In this document: piece by piece, positions 36,023 to 48,139 of the stretch
Numbering within the stretch: the first letter of the stretch is position 1
Layout of the letters: the number at the start of each line of letters is the position of its first letter
The notes under the pieces: model-generated
The model's database searches: none
What the model was told of the DNA's origin: nothing
Seen by the model: the letters and a program-made list of their open reading frames with translations, nothing else
Position numbers and translations under genes: made by a program
DNA from: SZUA-309 sp965232595
Lineage (GTDB): Bacteria; Pseudomonadota; Gammaproteobacteria; Pseudomonadales; Azotimanducaceae
DNA: 64,000 nt
Direction: 5' to 3'
Assembly (NCBI GenBank): GCA_965232595.1
Contig: OZ246983.1
Location: 1,302,001 to 1,366,000 of the forward strand

Positions 36023-36065
36023 CAAAAAAACCCACCTCCGCTAACTTCGCTAATCAGCGGGGTGG
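36023..36065 (-). terminator. Intrinsic terminator inside the tRNA cluster
   Basis: Minus strand: CCACC with CCGCT pair with AGCGG and GGTGG around an A/T-rich loop, followed by seven T. It lies between tRNA-Thr(TGT) and tRNA-Tyr in a 292-nt gap that otherwise shows no gene. Confidence 0.75.
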
Positions 36066-36183
36066 CTATATTTCCTTTAGCAGCAACCACTTACGGTGTT
36101 TATATTGCTACTCGGCTATGTCTCTCTGACTTCCCTTTCGGCCTGCTCTGATCGCCCGATCCTGGTTCCCTTTAGGCGATATC

Positions 36184-36259
36184 TGGTGCCGCCACAAGGA
36201 GTCGAACCCTGGACCTTCTCATTACAAGTGAGCTGCTCTACCAGCTGAGCTATGGCGGC
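36184..36259 (-). tRNA. tRNA-Thr (TGT anticodon)
   Basis: 76 nt with encoded CCA. Acceptor GCCGCCA/TGGCGGC, anticodon loop TTGTAAT, T-loop TTCGACT. First tRNA of the cluster, equivalent to thrU. Confidence 0.97.
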
Positions 36260-36274
36260 CGAAATGGGAGGCGG

Positions 36275-36303
36275 ATTCTATAGAAACTCCTCAAGCTGCG
36301 CAA
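36275..36303 (-). promoter_or_regulatory. Promoter of the tRNA cluster overlapping the end of the SPOR gene
   Basis: Minus strand TTGCGC (36298-36303), 17-nt spacer, TAGAAT (36275-36280), then a GC-rich discriminator CCGCCTCCC typical of stable RNA promoters. The -10 overlaps the stop codon of the upstream protein gene. Confidence 0.7.
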
Positions 36304-37027
36304 TCGCCCCGCAATCCACGGATTCCGCGTCGCCAGCCTGAAATCCCACGGGTACCCGGCCCAGCAGATAGGTCACCTGCTGGGAGCGTTCGAGCGGCTG
36401 CAGCTGCGGGGCGTAACCTAGGTCACGGAGCCGTTCGACGAGCCCGGCGGCACCCTGCTGATTGCTGAATACCCCGGCAGAAACGGAGTTGACGTACTCC
36501 CCGCCCGCAATCACGTACGCTTCGATCCCCTGACTCTCCAGCTCCTGCAGGATGCGCCGCGCATTATCAAGATTGTTGTCTGAATTCAGGTAAACGAGAA
36601 AGTCAGGCGCTGCTTCCACTTCGAACGATACCACCCGCGCCGCCGGGTCAGCCGTGACGACCAGCGCCTGGACCGGTTCCAGCACCTCGGTGTTCGCAAA
36701 CGGCCCCCAGGCCTGGCAGGAAACCGGCTCCGCTTGCGGCGAGAAAGCGCGCTCTTCCGGCGCCGCTCTTGCAATACGCTCGGCCGGATCCAACTCGCTG
36801 ATCAGCCTCAGCCTCTGCTCGTCAGGAAACCGGATCTGCTGCACGCCCTCGCGCACCGAGCTCGGCTCGGCGAAAACCAGGTAAAGGGTGACCACCAGAT
36901 TGATGAGCAGCAACAGCCCCAGCACGATCCGGCTGGTCATCGACAGGCGACTGGGCTCGACGGTCAGGTCCATTCGACTTCGCGCATCCTCGGCTGGGGC
37001 TTGTCCTGGGGGTCTACCTGAGATCAT
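36278..37027 (-). CDS. Membrane-anchored SPOR-type protein
   Basis: About 249 residues. One membrane helix at residues ~33-52 (MTSRIVLGLLLLINLVVTLY) puts the rest in the periplasm. The C-terminal part (about 160-240: NARRILQELESQGIEAYVIA, VSAGVFSNQQGAAGLVERLR, LGRVPVGFQA) has the alternating pattern of SPOR domains, which bind denuded septal glycan. A second possible start is the Met at residue 19 (36973). In Pseudomonas a similar protein lies between coaX and the tRNA-tufB cluster; here it directly follows birA by 25 nt. Function unknown; a role at the division septum is inferred. Confidence 0.65.
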   Translation of the reverse strand: MISGRPPGQAPAEDARSRMDLTVEPSRLSMTSRIVLGLLLLINLVVTLYLVFAEPSSVREGVQQIRFPDEQRLRLISELDPAERIARAAPEERAFSPQAEPVSCQAWGPFANTEVLEPVQALVVTADPAARVVSFEVEAAPDFLVYLNSDNNLDNARRILQELESQGIEAYVIAGGEYVNSVSAGVFSNQQGAAGLVERLRDLGYAPQLQPLERSQQVTYLLGRVPVGFQAGDAESVDCGAIAQLEEFL

Positions 37028-37052
37028 TTTCAGGCGGGGCGCAGTATAGCGA

Positions 37053-38006
37053 TCAGCCAGGCCGCAGCGAAACTTCCCCGGCGTTGAAGGTACGGATCTC
37101 CCCGGCCACCAGCAACTCCAGCTCGCCGGTGCCCGTTACCCCGCGCACGCTGCCTTCCAGCTGTTCGTTACCGAGCAGCAGCGTGCAGGTCTGGCCGTGG
37201 TAGTGGTGCAGCTTGTCGAATGCGGCAGTCATGGGTGCAAAACCTGTTTCGGCAAACCCCTCCGAAAAATCGATCAGGCTGGAAATCAGAGCGCCTGCCA
37301 GCCCGTTGCGTGAGTAGCTGCCGCCAAGCTCATCGAGATCAATCACCGGCTGATCGATCTCCTCCCGCGCGGCCGCTGGAATCCGGAAGTTGATGCCGAT
37401 CCCGACGATGATGTCAGTCGCCGGGCCGGCGCTGAAAACCTCGACCAGGATGCCGGATATCTTCCGCCCTCTGACCAGAACGTCGTTGGGCCATTTGAGC
37501 GTAACGTCGGGAACGCCAATCATCTGCAACGCATCGGCGGCAGCGAGGCCAACGCAAAGGCTGAACCCGCCTAACGCATCTGGCGCCACCGGTAACCGCA
37601 CGCCGAGGGAGAGCGCCAGGTTCTGGCCATACGGGCTCTGCCAGCTCCTGCCGCGCCGACCCCGGCCCTGAACCTGCAGCTCAGCGATGCGGACCGTGCC
37701 ATGCACCGAGCCGGTCGCCAGCCCCTCAGCGATCAGCGTATTCGTCGAACCGACGACCTCGAGCGTCTGGCAGTCCAGGATCCAGGATCTGGCACGCTCG
37801 CTGAGGGCGCCGGTGACGGCATCCAGCGACAGCCGCTCAACATCCGCCGGGATGCTGACCCGGCTGCCCGTTACCTCAAAGCCGAGCACCAGGAGATCCG
37901 CGGCTGAGAGCTGCAACTCGTCCAGCGCTGCCTGACCGTTAGCCAGCAACGGAGCCAGCCGTTCCTCCAGGGCTTCCGGGCTCAGGGTGGCTATATCAGT
38001 GGCCAT
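37053..38006 (-). CDS. birA: Biotin-protein ligase BirA with reduced DNA-binding domain
   Basis: A 317-residue protein. The catalytic domain has STNT (87-90), GRGRRGRSW (114-122), the biotin-binding KWPNDVLV (171-178), and GIGINF further on, followed by the C-terminal SH3-like domain (LEGSVRGVTGTGELELLVAG). It joins biotin to the acceptor lysine of acetyl-CoA carboxylase BCCP. The N-terminal winged helix that makes E. coli BirA a repressor is about 12 residues short between LLANG (20-24) and GFEV (42-45), removing the recognition-helix region. The ligase is probably intact and the repressor activity doubtful. Confidence 0.9.
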   Translation of the reverse strand: MATDIATLSPEALEERLAPLLANGQAALDELQLSAADLLVLGFEVTGSRVSIPADVERLSLDAVTGALSERARSWILDCQTLEVVGSTNTLIAEGLATGSVHGTVRIAELQVQGRGRRGRSWQSPYGQNLALSLGVRLPVAPDALGGFSLCVGLAAADALQMIGVPDVTLKWPNDVLVRGRKISGILVEVFSAGPATDIIVGIGINFRIPAAAREEIDQPVIDLDELGGSYSRNGLAGALISSLIDFSEGFAETGFAPMTAAFDKLHHYHGQTCTLLLGNEQLEGSVRGVTGTGELELLVAGEIRTFNAGEVSLRPG

Positions 38007-38058
38007 GGGCGTTCTGTCGTACCTTGCTTACGCGCTTCGAACTTTTCTTCCGCGCAAA

Positions 38059-38090
38059 GAAAAACACCCGGCTCGATTGAGCCGGGTGTT
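38059..38090 (-). terminator. Intrinsic terminator of the rRNA operon
   Basis: Minus strand arms ACACCCGGCTC (38079-38089) and GAGCCGGGTGT (38064-38074), 11 bp perfect, 4-nt loop, followed by TTTTCTTT. It lies about 10 nt after 5S rRNA and upstream of birA. Confidence 0.95.
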
Positions 38091-38099
38091 CAAAATAAA

Positions 38100-38215
38100 G
38101 CCTGACGATGACCTACTCTCACATGGGGAAACCCCACACTACCATCGGCGCTGAATCGTTTCACTGCTGAGTTCGGTATGGGATCAGGTGGTTCCAATTC
38201 GCTATTGTCGTCAGA
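38100..38215 (-). rRNA. rrf: 5S ribosomal RNA
   Basis: About 116 nt. The minus strand contains CCACCTGATCCCATACCGAA and the loop E/D region GATGGTAGTGTGGGG, with pairing ends CTGACGA/TCGTCAG. Boundaries are set from the terminal stem and may be off by a few bases. Confidence 0.95.
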
Positions 38216-38310
38216 CAAAAGGGTACTCACCTTGCGGCGAGAAACCTGTTGCCTGTCTTGTCACTGTTCTTTCGATCGTGACTGACAGAGTCATTCAGAA
38301 GATATGTAGG

Positions 38311-38355
38311 CGAATCGGCTGTGCCGATTCGTTGGAGTTTCGCGAAGCGAAACTC
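38311..38355. repeat. Tandem small hairpins in the 23S-5S spacer
   Basis: Two perfect 9-bp hairpins with 3-nt loops: CGAATCGGC/GCCGATTCG (38311-38331) and GAGTTTCGC/GCGAAACTC (38335-38355). They lie in a 231-nt 23S-5S spacer with no gene. The second resembles the hairpin in the rpsL-rpsG gap. Confidence 0.75.
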
Positions 38356-38446
38356 TAGTCGGTTTCCCGACCATCAAGATGTCTCTTGGTTTCTGGGTCA
38401 GCTGTTTCCTAACAACCGCTCTGTGTTTCCACAAATTCGGTTATAT

Positions 38447-41340
<2,894 letters not shown>

Positions 41341-41882
41341 ATATAACCCAATCTGCGGCTCTCATGATGAGGGAGCTGTGAGGCTCGTCTCGAGAACGAC
41401 GACGTCTGCGGCATTAACGCTCGCGTCGCCTGAACAACCCGCTTGCGCGGACTGTGGCTAACACACAGAAAAGGTGCTGGTAACAACATTCGCCAGAATT
41501 AACTCTTTCTCTTTCTTGGCACTCGGACTGTCATCCTGGGAATCAGTCTTCGTGCGCAGATCGATCAAGAGCATTCCAAGAACATCTTGATTGAAACTCC
41601 CGTCGATCCGCTAGTGGATCAACGGTTGTTTACCCGCGAAGTTAATTCAGAAAAACCGGTCCGAAGACCGATTCCTGAGATAACTTTGCGGCTACATATC
41701 TCTGAATTTTTAAAGATCAAAACAGAAGCAGGTTCGCTTCTGGTGTCAGCTACTTTCGCTGGCTTCTACAAAAGAAGCGGCGCGAAAAAAACCAACATCT
41801 AATGAACCGTGGTTGTCCTTCTTCTCAAGGAGAAGACTAGCGGGACATTAGATGTTGGTTCTTGATTCCGGTCAGGTGTAAT
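41341..41882 (-). other. 16S-23S spacer between tRNA-Ala and 23S (542 nt), with terminator-shaped stem and boxA-like site
   Basis: No protein or RNA gene was recognised. It holds a 15-bp perfect inverted repeat (41790-41804 with 41846-41860), followed on the minus strand by seven T, and a boxA-like element TGATCTTTAAAA at about 41708-41719 downstream of it. The 23S leader flank pairs with the 23S trailer. Confidence 0.7.
41785..41860 (-). terminator. Terminator-shaped inverted repeat within the rRNA spacer
   Basis: Arms of 15 bp, AACCAACATCTAATG and CATTAGATGTTGGTT, enclose a 41-nt loop that itself contains CTTCTC/GAGAAG, and are followed by a T-run. The shape is that of an intrinsic terminator, but it lies upstream of 23S, so it must be read through or act as a processing site. 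Confidence 0.6.
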
Positions 41883-41958
41883 TGGTGGAGCCGAGGAGGA
41901 TCGAACTCCTGACCTCCTGCGTGCAAGGCAGGCGCTCTCCCAGCTGAGCTACGGCCCC
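41883..41958 (-). tRNA. tRNA-Ala (TGC anticodon)
   Basis: 76 nt with encoded CCA. Acceptor GGGGCCG with CGGCTCC (one G-T pair), anticodon loop CTTGCAC. Second tRNA of the 16S-23S spacer. Confidence 0.97.
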
Positions 41959-41962
41959 AGAG

Positions 41963-42039
<77 letters not shown>

Positions 42040-42062
42040 TGTCCGGATGTCTCTAACTGCAT

Positions 42063-42090
42063 ACTGAACAGACCATTCGTGTGAGTGCTT
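42063..42090 (-). other. 3' strand of the 16S rRNA processing stem
   Basis: The minus strand here (AAGCAC, then CACACGAATGG, then TGTTCAGT) is complementary to 43892-43921 upstream of 16S, forming the long RNase III stem that loops out pre-16S. Confidence 0.8.
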
Positions 42091-42196
42091 CTGCCTTTGA
42101 CCCTTTCAAACTTCGAAAGAATCGTGGGCGGTAATTCACTGTGAGCTGGACCGATCTTGCCTCGCACGAAATGTGCTCGGCTCAGGTCTTAAGGTT

Positions 42197-43729
<1,533 letters not shown>

Positions 43730-43891
43730 AATGAAGATTGTCTCTGCAAAATTGATCTGGGATTTTCAGGCCCCGAACCAAACTGCTTTTGCATCGACTG
43801 ATATCAATGTCATTGCTCAATGAATTTTCGAGTGATACTCGTCAATTCACGTTCAGACACGCTTGATAAACGTGGCATGAACCAGTGAATT

Positions 43892-43921
43892 ACAAGCACC
43901 CACACGAATGGCTTGTTCAGT
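43892..43921 (-). other. 5' strand of the 16S rRNA processing stem
   Basis: The minus strand ACTGAACA, CCATTCGTGTG and GTGCTT pair with 42063-42090 downstream of 16S, giving a near-perfect stem of about 25 bp cut by RNase III in relatives. Confidence 0.8.
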
Positions 43922-43929
43922 ATTTTCAT

Positions 43930-43940
43930 TGTTAAAGAGC
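43930..43940 (-). promoter_or_regulatory. boxA antitermination element
   Basis: Minus strand GCTCTTTAACA matches the gammaproteobacterial rRNA boxA. Its transcript is bound by NusB and S10 (rpsJ in this window). Confidence 0.85.
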
Positions 43941-43977
43941 GGCCTTGGAGCGCGGTGCCCCGTGGCAAGGGCTGCGT

Positions 43978-44005
43978 ATTATACGCAGGCGCCTTTCACT
44001 GGCAA
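43978..44005 (-). promoter_or_regulatory. rRNA promoter (sigma-70)
   Basis: TTGCCA, 16 nt, consensus TATAAT, preceded by an A/T-rich UP-element-like run. Single strong promoter; I did not find a clear second (P1/P2) pair in the remaining ~80 nt up to tyrS. Confidence 0.9.
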
Positions 44006-44086
44006 GCGCCGATCAGAAAAAAATTCAGATTTCTTTCAAAGCCACGTGTCATCTGGGCTGCGGGCCTGTTTGGCGGCTGTTTCCGG

Positions 44087-45358
44087 CTACTTTTTCGCCA
44101 GCAGGTGCCAGTTCTTCTTGCCGCGGCGGAGCAGATAGAAGCGTCCATGCAGGGCGTCGGAGAAATCGAGCTCGGCTTCCGGATCCTCGGCCACCGAACC
44201 GTTGATCCGGACGCCGCCACTGGCAACCAGTTTGCGAGCCTGACCACGGGAAGGGGCGAGACCGGAATCCGCCAGCACGCTCAAGAGGCCAACGTGCTGT
44301 GCCTCGACTTCGGTGGTGTCCATTCCGTCCTGGGTCAGCTGCACCAGGTCCGCCTCGGTCAGCGCGTCGATCGTGCCGCTGAACAGCGCCTCGGTGATGC
44401 GCACCGCGGACTCCAGCGCCTCATCGCCGTGCAGCATCCGGGTGACGGCCTCGGCCAGCGTGCGCTGTGCCAGCCGCTGTCCGGGTGACTCCTGGAACTC
44501 GCCCATCACGGCTTCGATCTCAGCTACCGACAGGAAGGTGAAGATCTTCAGGAAGTGCTCCACGTCCGCATCGGCTGTGTTCAGCCAGAACTGATAGAAG
44601 CTGTAGGGAGAGGTTCGGCCCGCATCCAGCCAGACCGCTCCGGCCGCCGTTTTGCCGAACTTGGTGCCGTCCGACTTGGTGATCAGCGGCACGGTCAGCG
44701 CAAACGCCTCTTTGCCGAGCTTGCGTCGCACCAGGTCCATGCCGGAGACGATGTTGCCCCACTGATCCGAGCCGCCCACCTGCACGGAACACTGATGCCG
44801 CTCAGCCAACTCGGCGTAGTCCATGGACTGCAGCAGCATGTAGCTGAACTCGGTGTAGGAAATGCCCTGGTCTTCCCGTTCCAGACGGGTGCGCACGGAA
44901 TCGCGCTGAATCATGGCGTTAACGGAAAAATACTTGCCTACATCACGCAGAAAGGAGATGACGTCCATGTCGGCCGTCCACTCCAGGTTGTTCTCGATGA
45001 TCGCCGCGTTGTTGCCCTCGAAGCTCACCAGGCCCTCAACCTGCCGGCGGATGTTCTCCACCCAGGTCGCCACCACGTCCGTCTGGTTGAGCGAGCGCTC
45101 GTCCGTGCGCCCGGAGGGATCGCCGATCAGCCCCGTAGCCCCGCCGAGCAGCAGGATGGGCCGATGGCCGTGGGCCTGAAAGCGCCGCAGGGTCAGGAGC
45201 GGCACCAGATTGCCGATGTGCAGGCTGTCCGCGGTCGGATCGAAACCGCAATAGACCGTCCGCGAGCCCTCACTGAGATGCTCGGCGAGGCCGTCCTCGT
45301 CGGAAACCTGGGCCAGCAGCCCGCGGGCCTTCAACTCATCGATCAGGGCGTTGCTCAA
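44087..45358 (-). CDS. tyrS: Tyrosyl-tRNA synthetase
   Basis: A 423-residue class I synthetase. The HIGH motif appears as HIGN (47-50) in CGFDPTADSLHIGNLVPL, the KMSKS motif as KFGKT in TKSDGTKFGKTAAGAVW, and a C-terminal S4-like RNA-binding domain (SRGQARKLVASGGVRINGSV). It charges tRNA-Tyr, whose gene is at 35807-35891. It lies directly upstream of the rRNA promoter on the same strand without an obvious terminator between. Confidence 0.97.
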   Translation of the reverse strand: MSNALIDELKARGLLAQVSDEDGLAEHLSEGSRTVYCGFDPTADSLHIGNLVPLLTLRRFQAHGHRPILLLGGATGLIGDPSGRTDERSLNQTDVVATWVENIRRQVEGLVSFEGNNAAIIENNLEWTADMDVISFLRDVGKYFSVNAMIQRDSVRTRLEREDQGISYTEFSYMLLQSMDYAELAERHQCSVQVGGSDQWGNIVSGMDLVRRKLGKEAFALTVPLITKSDGTKFGKTAAGAVWLDAGRTSPYSFYQFWLNTADADVEHFLKIFTFLSVAEIEAVMGEFQESPGQRLAQRTLAEAVTRMLHGDEALESAVRITEALFSGTIDALTEADLVQLTQDGMDTTEVEAQHVGLLSVLADSGLAPSRGQARKLVASGGVRINGSVAEDPEAELDFSDALHGRFYLLRRGKKNWHLLAKK

Positions 45359-45664
45359 AACTCCACCTGCCTGTCTGCGGCCACCTCAGCAACCGCTGCT
45401 GAAGGGGCATTCAGAAAAGACGCGCACCATATCAAATCCGCTTTGCCAGACAAGCACACCGACATTGAGGAATGGCCCACAGAGCGGGCAGGGACCGCTC
45501 CGGGCGGGGTTTTCATCAGGATCGAAATCCATATACTGACTCAGCGGCTCCCTGACCCATATTAGAAAACCGTCGTAACTCACGGATTTGAAAAAGATAA
45601 TCCGCTGGTTCAGAAGAGAGTTCAGACGGTCAGGGCGTTTTAGAAAAGGACATAAAAACCCGTC
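45359..45664. promoter_or_regulatory. Divergent tyrS / M23 peptidase intergenic region (306 nt)
   Basis: No gene is seen. A plausible minus-strand tyrS promoter is TTGTCT (45448-45453), 16 nt, TATGGT (45426-45431). On the plus strand the ~100 nt before the peptidase are A/T-richer than the surroundings, but no -35/-10 pair is convincing. Confidence 0.45.
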
Positions 45665-46996
45665 GTGAGGTTTCCCAAGACACATCTGATCCTGGTCGCC
45701 GTGATCGGCCTCGGCCTTGCCTCCTTTGTAGTGGCGAAGTTCCAGGACGACGCGGAGGACGATCGTTTCAGCACCGACGCCATCCTGAGCGAGATTCCGG
45801 AGCAACCGCTTGCCGGCCCGATCCCGGCAACGGACATCTCCGAGTTGCCGCTGGTCTCCGAGATGGCGCCGGCTCCCGCACCGGAGCCCATGCTCAAAGA
45901 GCTGGTTCACGAGGTGCGCTCCGGCGACAGCACCGCGCGCATATTCACCAGCCTGGAGATCCCGCAGCGCGAGCTGAAGCTGCTGGAGCGGACCAAGCCG
46001 CACGGCGAGAAGCTGGCCGACATCCATCCAGGCCATCTCTTCACCTTCACGGTCAACGGCAACAACGAGATCATCAAGCTCACCTACGCGCCCGGCCCGC
46101 TCGAGAAGCTGGCCTTCGAACGGGCAGGGGACGGCTTCATCGGCAGGGAAGTGCAGCGCGAGCCTGACGTGCAGACGGCCTACAAGCACGCCATCATCGA
46201 CTCCAGCCTGTTCGTCGCCAGCCAGCGTGCCGGCCTCGACGATTCCCTGACCATGCGCCTGGCGCAGATCTTCCAGTGGGACATCGACTTCGTTCTGGAT
46301 ATCCGCAAGGGCGACGAGTTCTACGTGCTCTTCGAAGAGCGTTACCTGGACAACGAATTCATCGGCTACGGCGACATCCTGGCTGCCGAGTTCATCAACC
46401 AGCAGGACTCCTACAAAGCCGTTCGCTATGAAGGTACCGATGGCCGCAGCGGCTACTTCAATCCCGAAGGCCGGAACATGCGCAAGGCTTTCCTGCGCGC
46501 GCCGGTCGAGTTCTCGCGGATCAGCTCCAACTTCAACCTGCGCCGCAAGCATCCGCTGTACAACCGCACCATGCCGCATCGTGGCATCGACTACGCCGCC
46601 CCGACCGGCACGCCGATCCTGGCCTCGGGCGATGGCAGGGTTCAGGCAGCGTCCAAGAACAGCGCCAACGGTAACTACGTCGTCATTCAGCACGGCGAGC
46701 AGTTCACCACCAAGTATCTGCACCTGTCCCGCTTCGCCCGCGGCGTGCGTAAAGGCAGCAAGGTAGAGCAGGGCGACATCATCGGCTACGTCGGCTCAAC
46801 AGGCTGGGCAACGGGCCCGCACCTGCACTACGAGTTCCTGGTCAACGGCGTGCACCGCAACCCGCGCACGGTGAAGCTGCCCGACGCGCAGCCGGTTCCG
46901 GACGCGCAGTTTGCGCACTTCTCTAATCACACGACGCCTTACTTCGGTCTGCTCGACGACTACAAGCAGCAGATTCAACTCGCCCTCGCCCGCTAG
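45665..46996 (+). CDS. M23 family zinc endopeptidase of peptidoglycan (MepM/OapA-like)
   Basis: A 443-residue protein with an N-terminal signal anchor (residues 6-24), a LysM/OapA-like region (about 78-130), a middle domain, and a C-terminal M23 domain (about 300-395) with zinc ligands H305 and D309 (HRGID) and HLH at 386-388. It is expected to cut peptide cross-links in the cell wall during growth. The start is GTG at 45665; the next Met would remove the membrane segment. It pairs with anmK (10-nt gap), which recycles cell-wall sugar, as in other gammaproteobacteria. Confidence 0.9.
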   Translation: MRFPKTHLILVAVIGLGLASFVVAKFQDDAEDDRFSTDAILSEIPEQPLAGPIPATDISELPLVSEMAPAPAPEPMLKELVHEVRSGDSTARIFTSLEIPQRELKLLERTKPHGEKLADIHPGHLFTFTVNGNNEIIKLTYAPGPLEKLAFERAGDGFIGREVQREPDVQTAYKHAIIDSSLFVASQRAGLDDSLTMRLAQIFQWDIDFVLDIRKGDEFYVLFEERYLDNEFIGYGDILAAEFINQQDSYKAVRYEGTDGRSGYFNPEGRNMRKAFLRAPVEFSRISSNFNLRRKHPLYNRTMPHRGIDYAAPTGTPILASGDGRVQAASKNSANGNYVVIQHGEQFTTKYLHLSRFARGVRKGSKVEQGDIIGYVGSTGWATGPHLHYEFLVNGVHRNPRTVKLPDAQPVPDAQFAHFSNHTTPYFGLLDDYKQQIQLALAR

Positions 46997-47005
46997 AGAT
47001 TCTCC

Positions 47006-48139
47006 GTGCCGGAGCCAGTCACCCCGGGCGCTCCTGACAAGCAGCTCTACGTTGGCTCGATCACCGGGACCAGCGTCGACGGTCTGGACATCGCGCTGCT
47101 GGACCTGGCGGACGGCGTATCCCTGGTTGCTGCCGACACCACGCCCTTCCCTGATGCCCTGCGCGCAACGCTGCTTGCGCTCGGCCAGCCGGGCAACGAC
47201 AACCTGGATGAGATCGGTGCGGTGGACGCGGCGCTGGGCGCCTTCACCGGCAACGCCATCCTGGCGTTTCTCGAGGCCCAGGGCATCGAGCCTGAAGCGG
47301 TCACCGCCATCGGCAATCACGGCCAGACCATTCGCCACCGGCCCGAGCACAGCCAACCGTTCACTTGGCAGATCGGAGATCCCAACCAGATCGCGGAGAT
47401 CACCGGCATCACCACCGTGGCCGACTTCCGTCGCCGGGACATGGCCGCAGGCGGTCAGGGCGCACCGCTCGTGCCCGCTTTTCACGAGGCGCTGTTCCGC
47501 ACCGCGGACGAGTCCCGGGTGCTGCTGAACATCGGTGGCATCAGCAACATCACCCTGCTGCCGGCCGATGGCTCGATCCCCACCACCGGCTTCGACACCG
47601 GCCCCGGCAACGGCCTGATGGACAGCTGGTACGGCCGGCATCAATCCGGCAGCTTCGATAATGATGGCGCCTGGGCCCGGTCGGGTACGGTCGTGCCGGA
47701 GCTGCTCGAGGCGTTGATGAGTGATCCTTACCTGGCGCAGGTGCCGCCGAAGAGCACCGGGCGCGAAGTGTTCAACCTCGCCTGGCTCGAGCAGCACTCC
47801 GGCAAGGGCAGCTGGCCCGCCCAGGACGTGCAGCGCACGCTGCTCGAGCTCACCGCGGCCAGCATCGCAGAGGCCGTCGGGCGCTGGGCATCGGCGGCGG
47901 ACCGGCTGGTGGTCTGCGGCGGCGGCAGGCGCAACGGCTTCCTGATGGAGCGCCTGGCCGCAGTTTCAGAGCTGCCGGTGCAGGCGAGCGAAGACATCGG
48001 CTTCGATGGTGATGCTATGGAAGCGGCGGCTTTCGCCTGGCTGGCGGCACGTCGTCTGGCAGGGTTGCCGGGCAACGCGGCTGCGGTTACCGGTGCGGAA
48101 GGGCCGAGGGTGCTGGGCGGGATCTACCCGGGGCGTTAG
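47006..48139 (+). CDS. anmK: Anhydro-N-acetylmuramic acid kinase
   Basis: A 377-residue ASKHA-fold kinase starting with GTG at 47006, 10 nt after the peptidase stop. Signature segments: VGSITGTSVDGLDIALLDL (16-34), GNHGQTIRHRP, FRRRDMAAGGQGAPLVPAFH, NIGGISNITLLP, GFDTGPGNGLMD and VCGGGRRN. It opens and phosphorylates 1,6-anhydroMurNAc to MurNAc-6-phosphate in peptidoglycan recycling. The stop codon overlaps that of the convergent erpA by 2 nt. Confidence 0.95.
   Translation: MPEPVTPGAPDKQLYVGSITGTSVDGLDIALLDLADGVSLVAADTTPFPDALRATLLALGQPGNDNLDEIGAVDAALGAFTGNAILAFLEAQGIEPEAVTAIGNHGQTIRHRPEHSQPFTWQIGDPNQIAEITGITTVADFRRRDMAAGGQGAPLVPAFHEALFRTADESRVLLNIGGISNITLLPADGSIPTTGFDTGPGNGLMDSWYGRHQSGSFDNDGAWARSGTVVPELLEALMSDPYLAQVPPKSTGREVFNLAWLEQHSGKGSWPAQDVQRTLLELTAASIAEAVGRWASAADRLVVCGGGRRNGFLMERLAAVSELPVQASEDIGFDGDAMEAAAFAWLAARRLAGLPGNAAAVTGAEGPRVLGGIYPGR

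Larger units (their letters stand above)
43730..44086 (-). promoter_or_regulatory. rRNA operon leader: promoter, boxA and processing stem (357-nt gap)
   Basis: No gene lies here. Reading the minus strand: an A/T-rich UP-like stretch at about 44010-44035, -35 TTGCCA (44000-44005), 16-nt spacer, -10 TATAAT (43978-43983), GC-rich start region, boxA GCTCTTTAACA (43930-43940) that loads NusB-S10 for antitermination, and the 5' strand of the 16S processing stem (43892-43921). Confidence 0.9.

Noticed and set aside
45448..45664. Minus-strand protein of about 445 codons spanning the tyrS-M23 gap
   Set aside because: It is antisense to the M23 peptidase gene over most of its length and has no domain signature.
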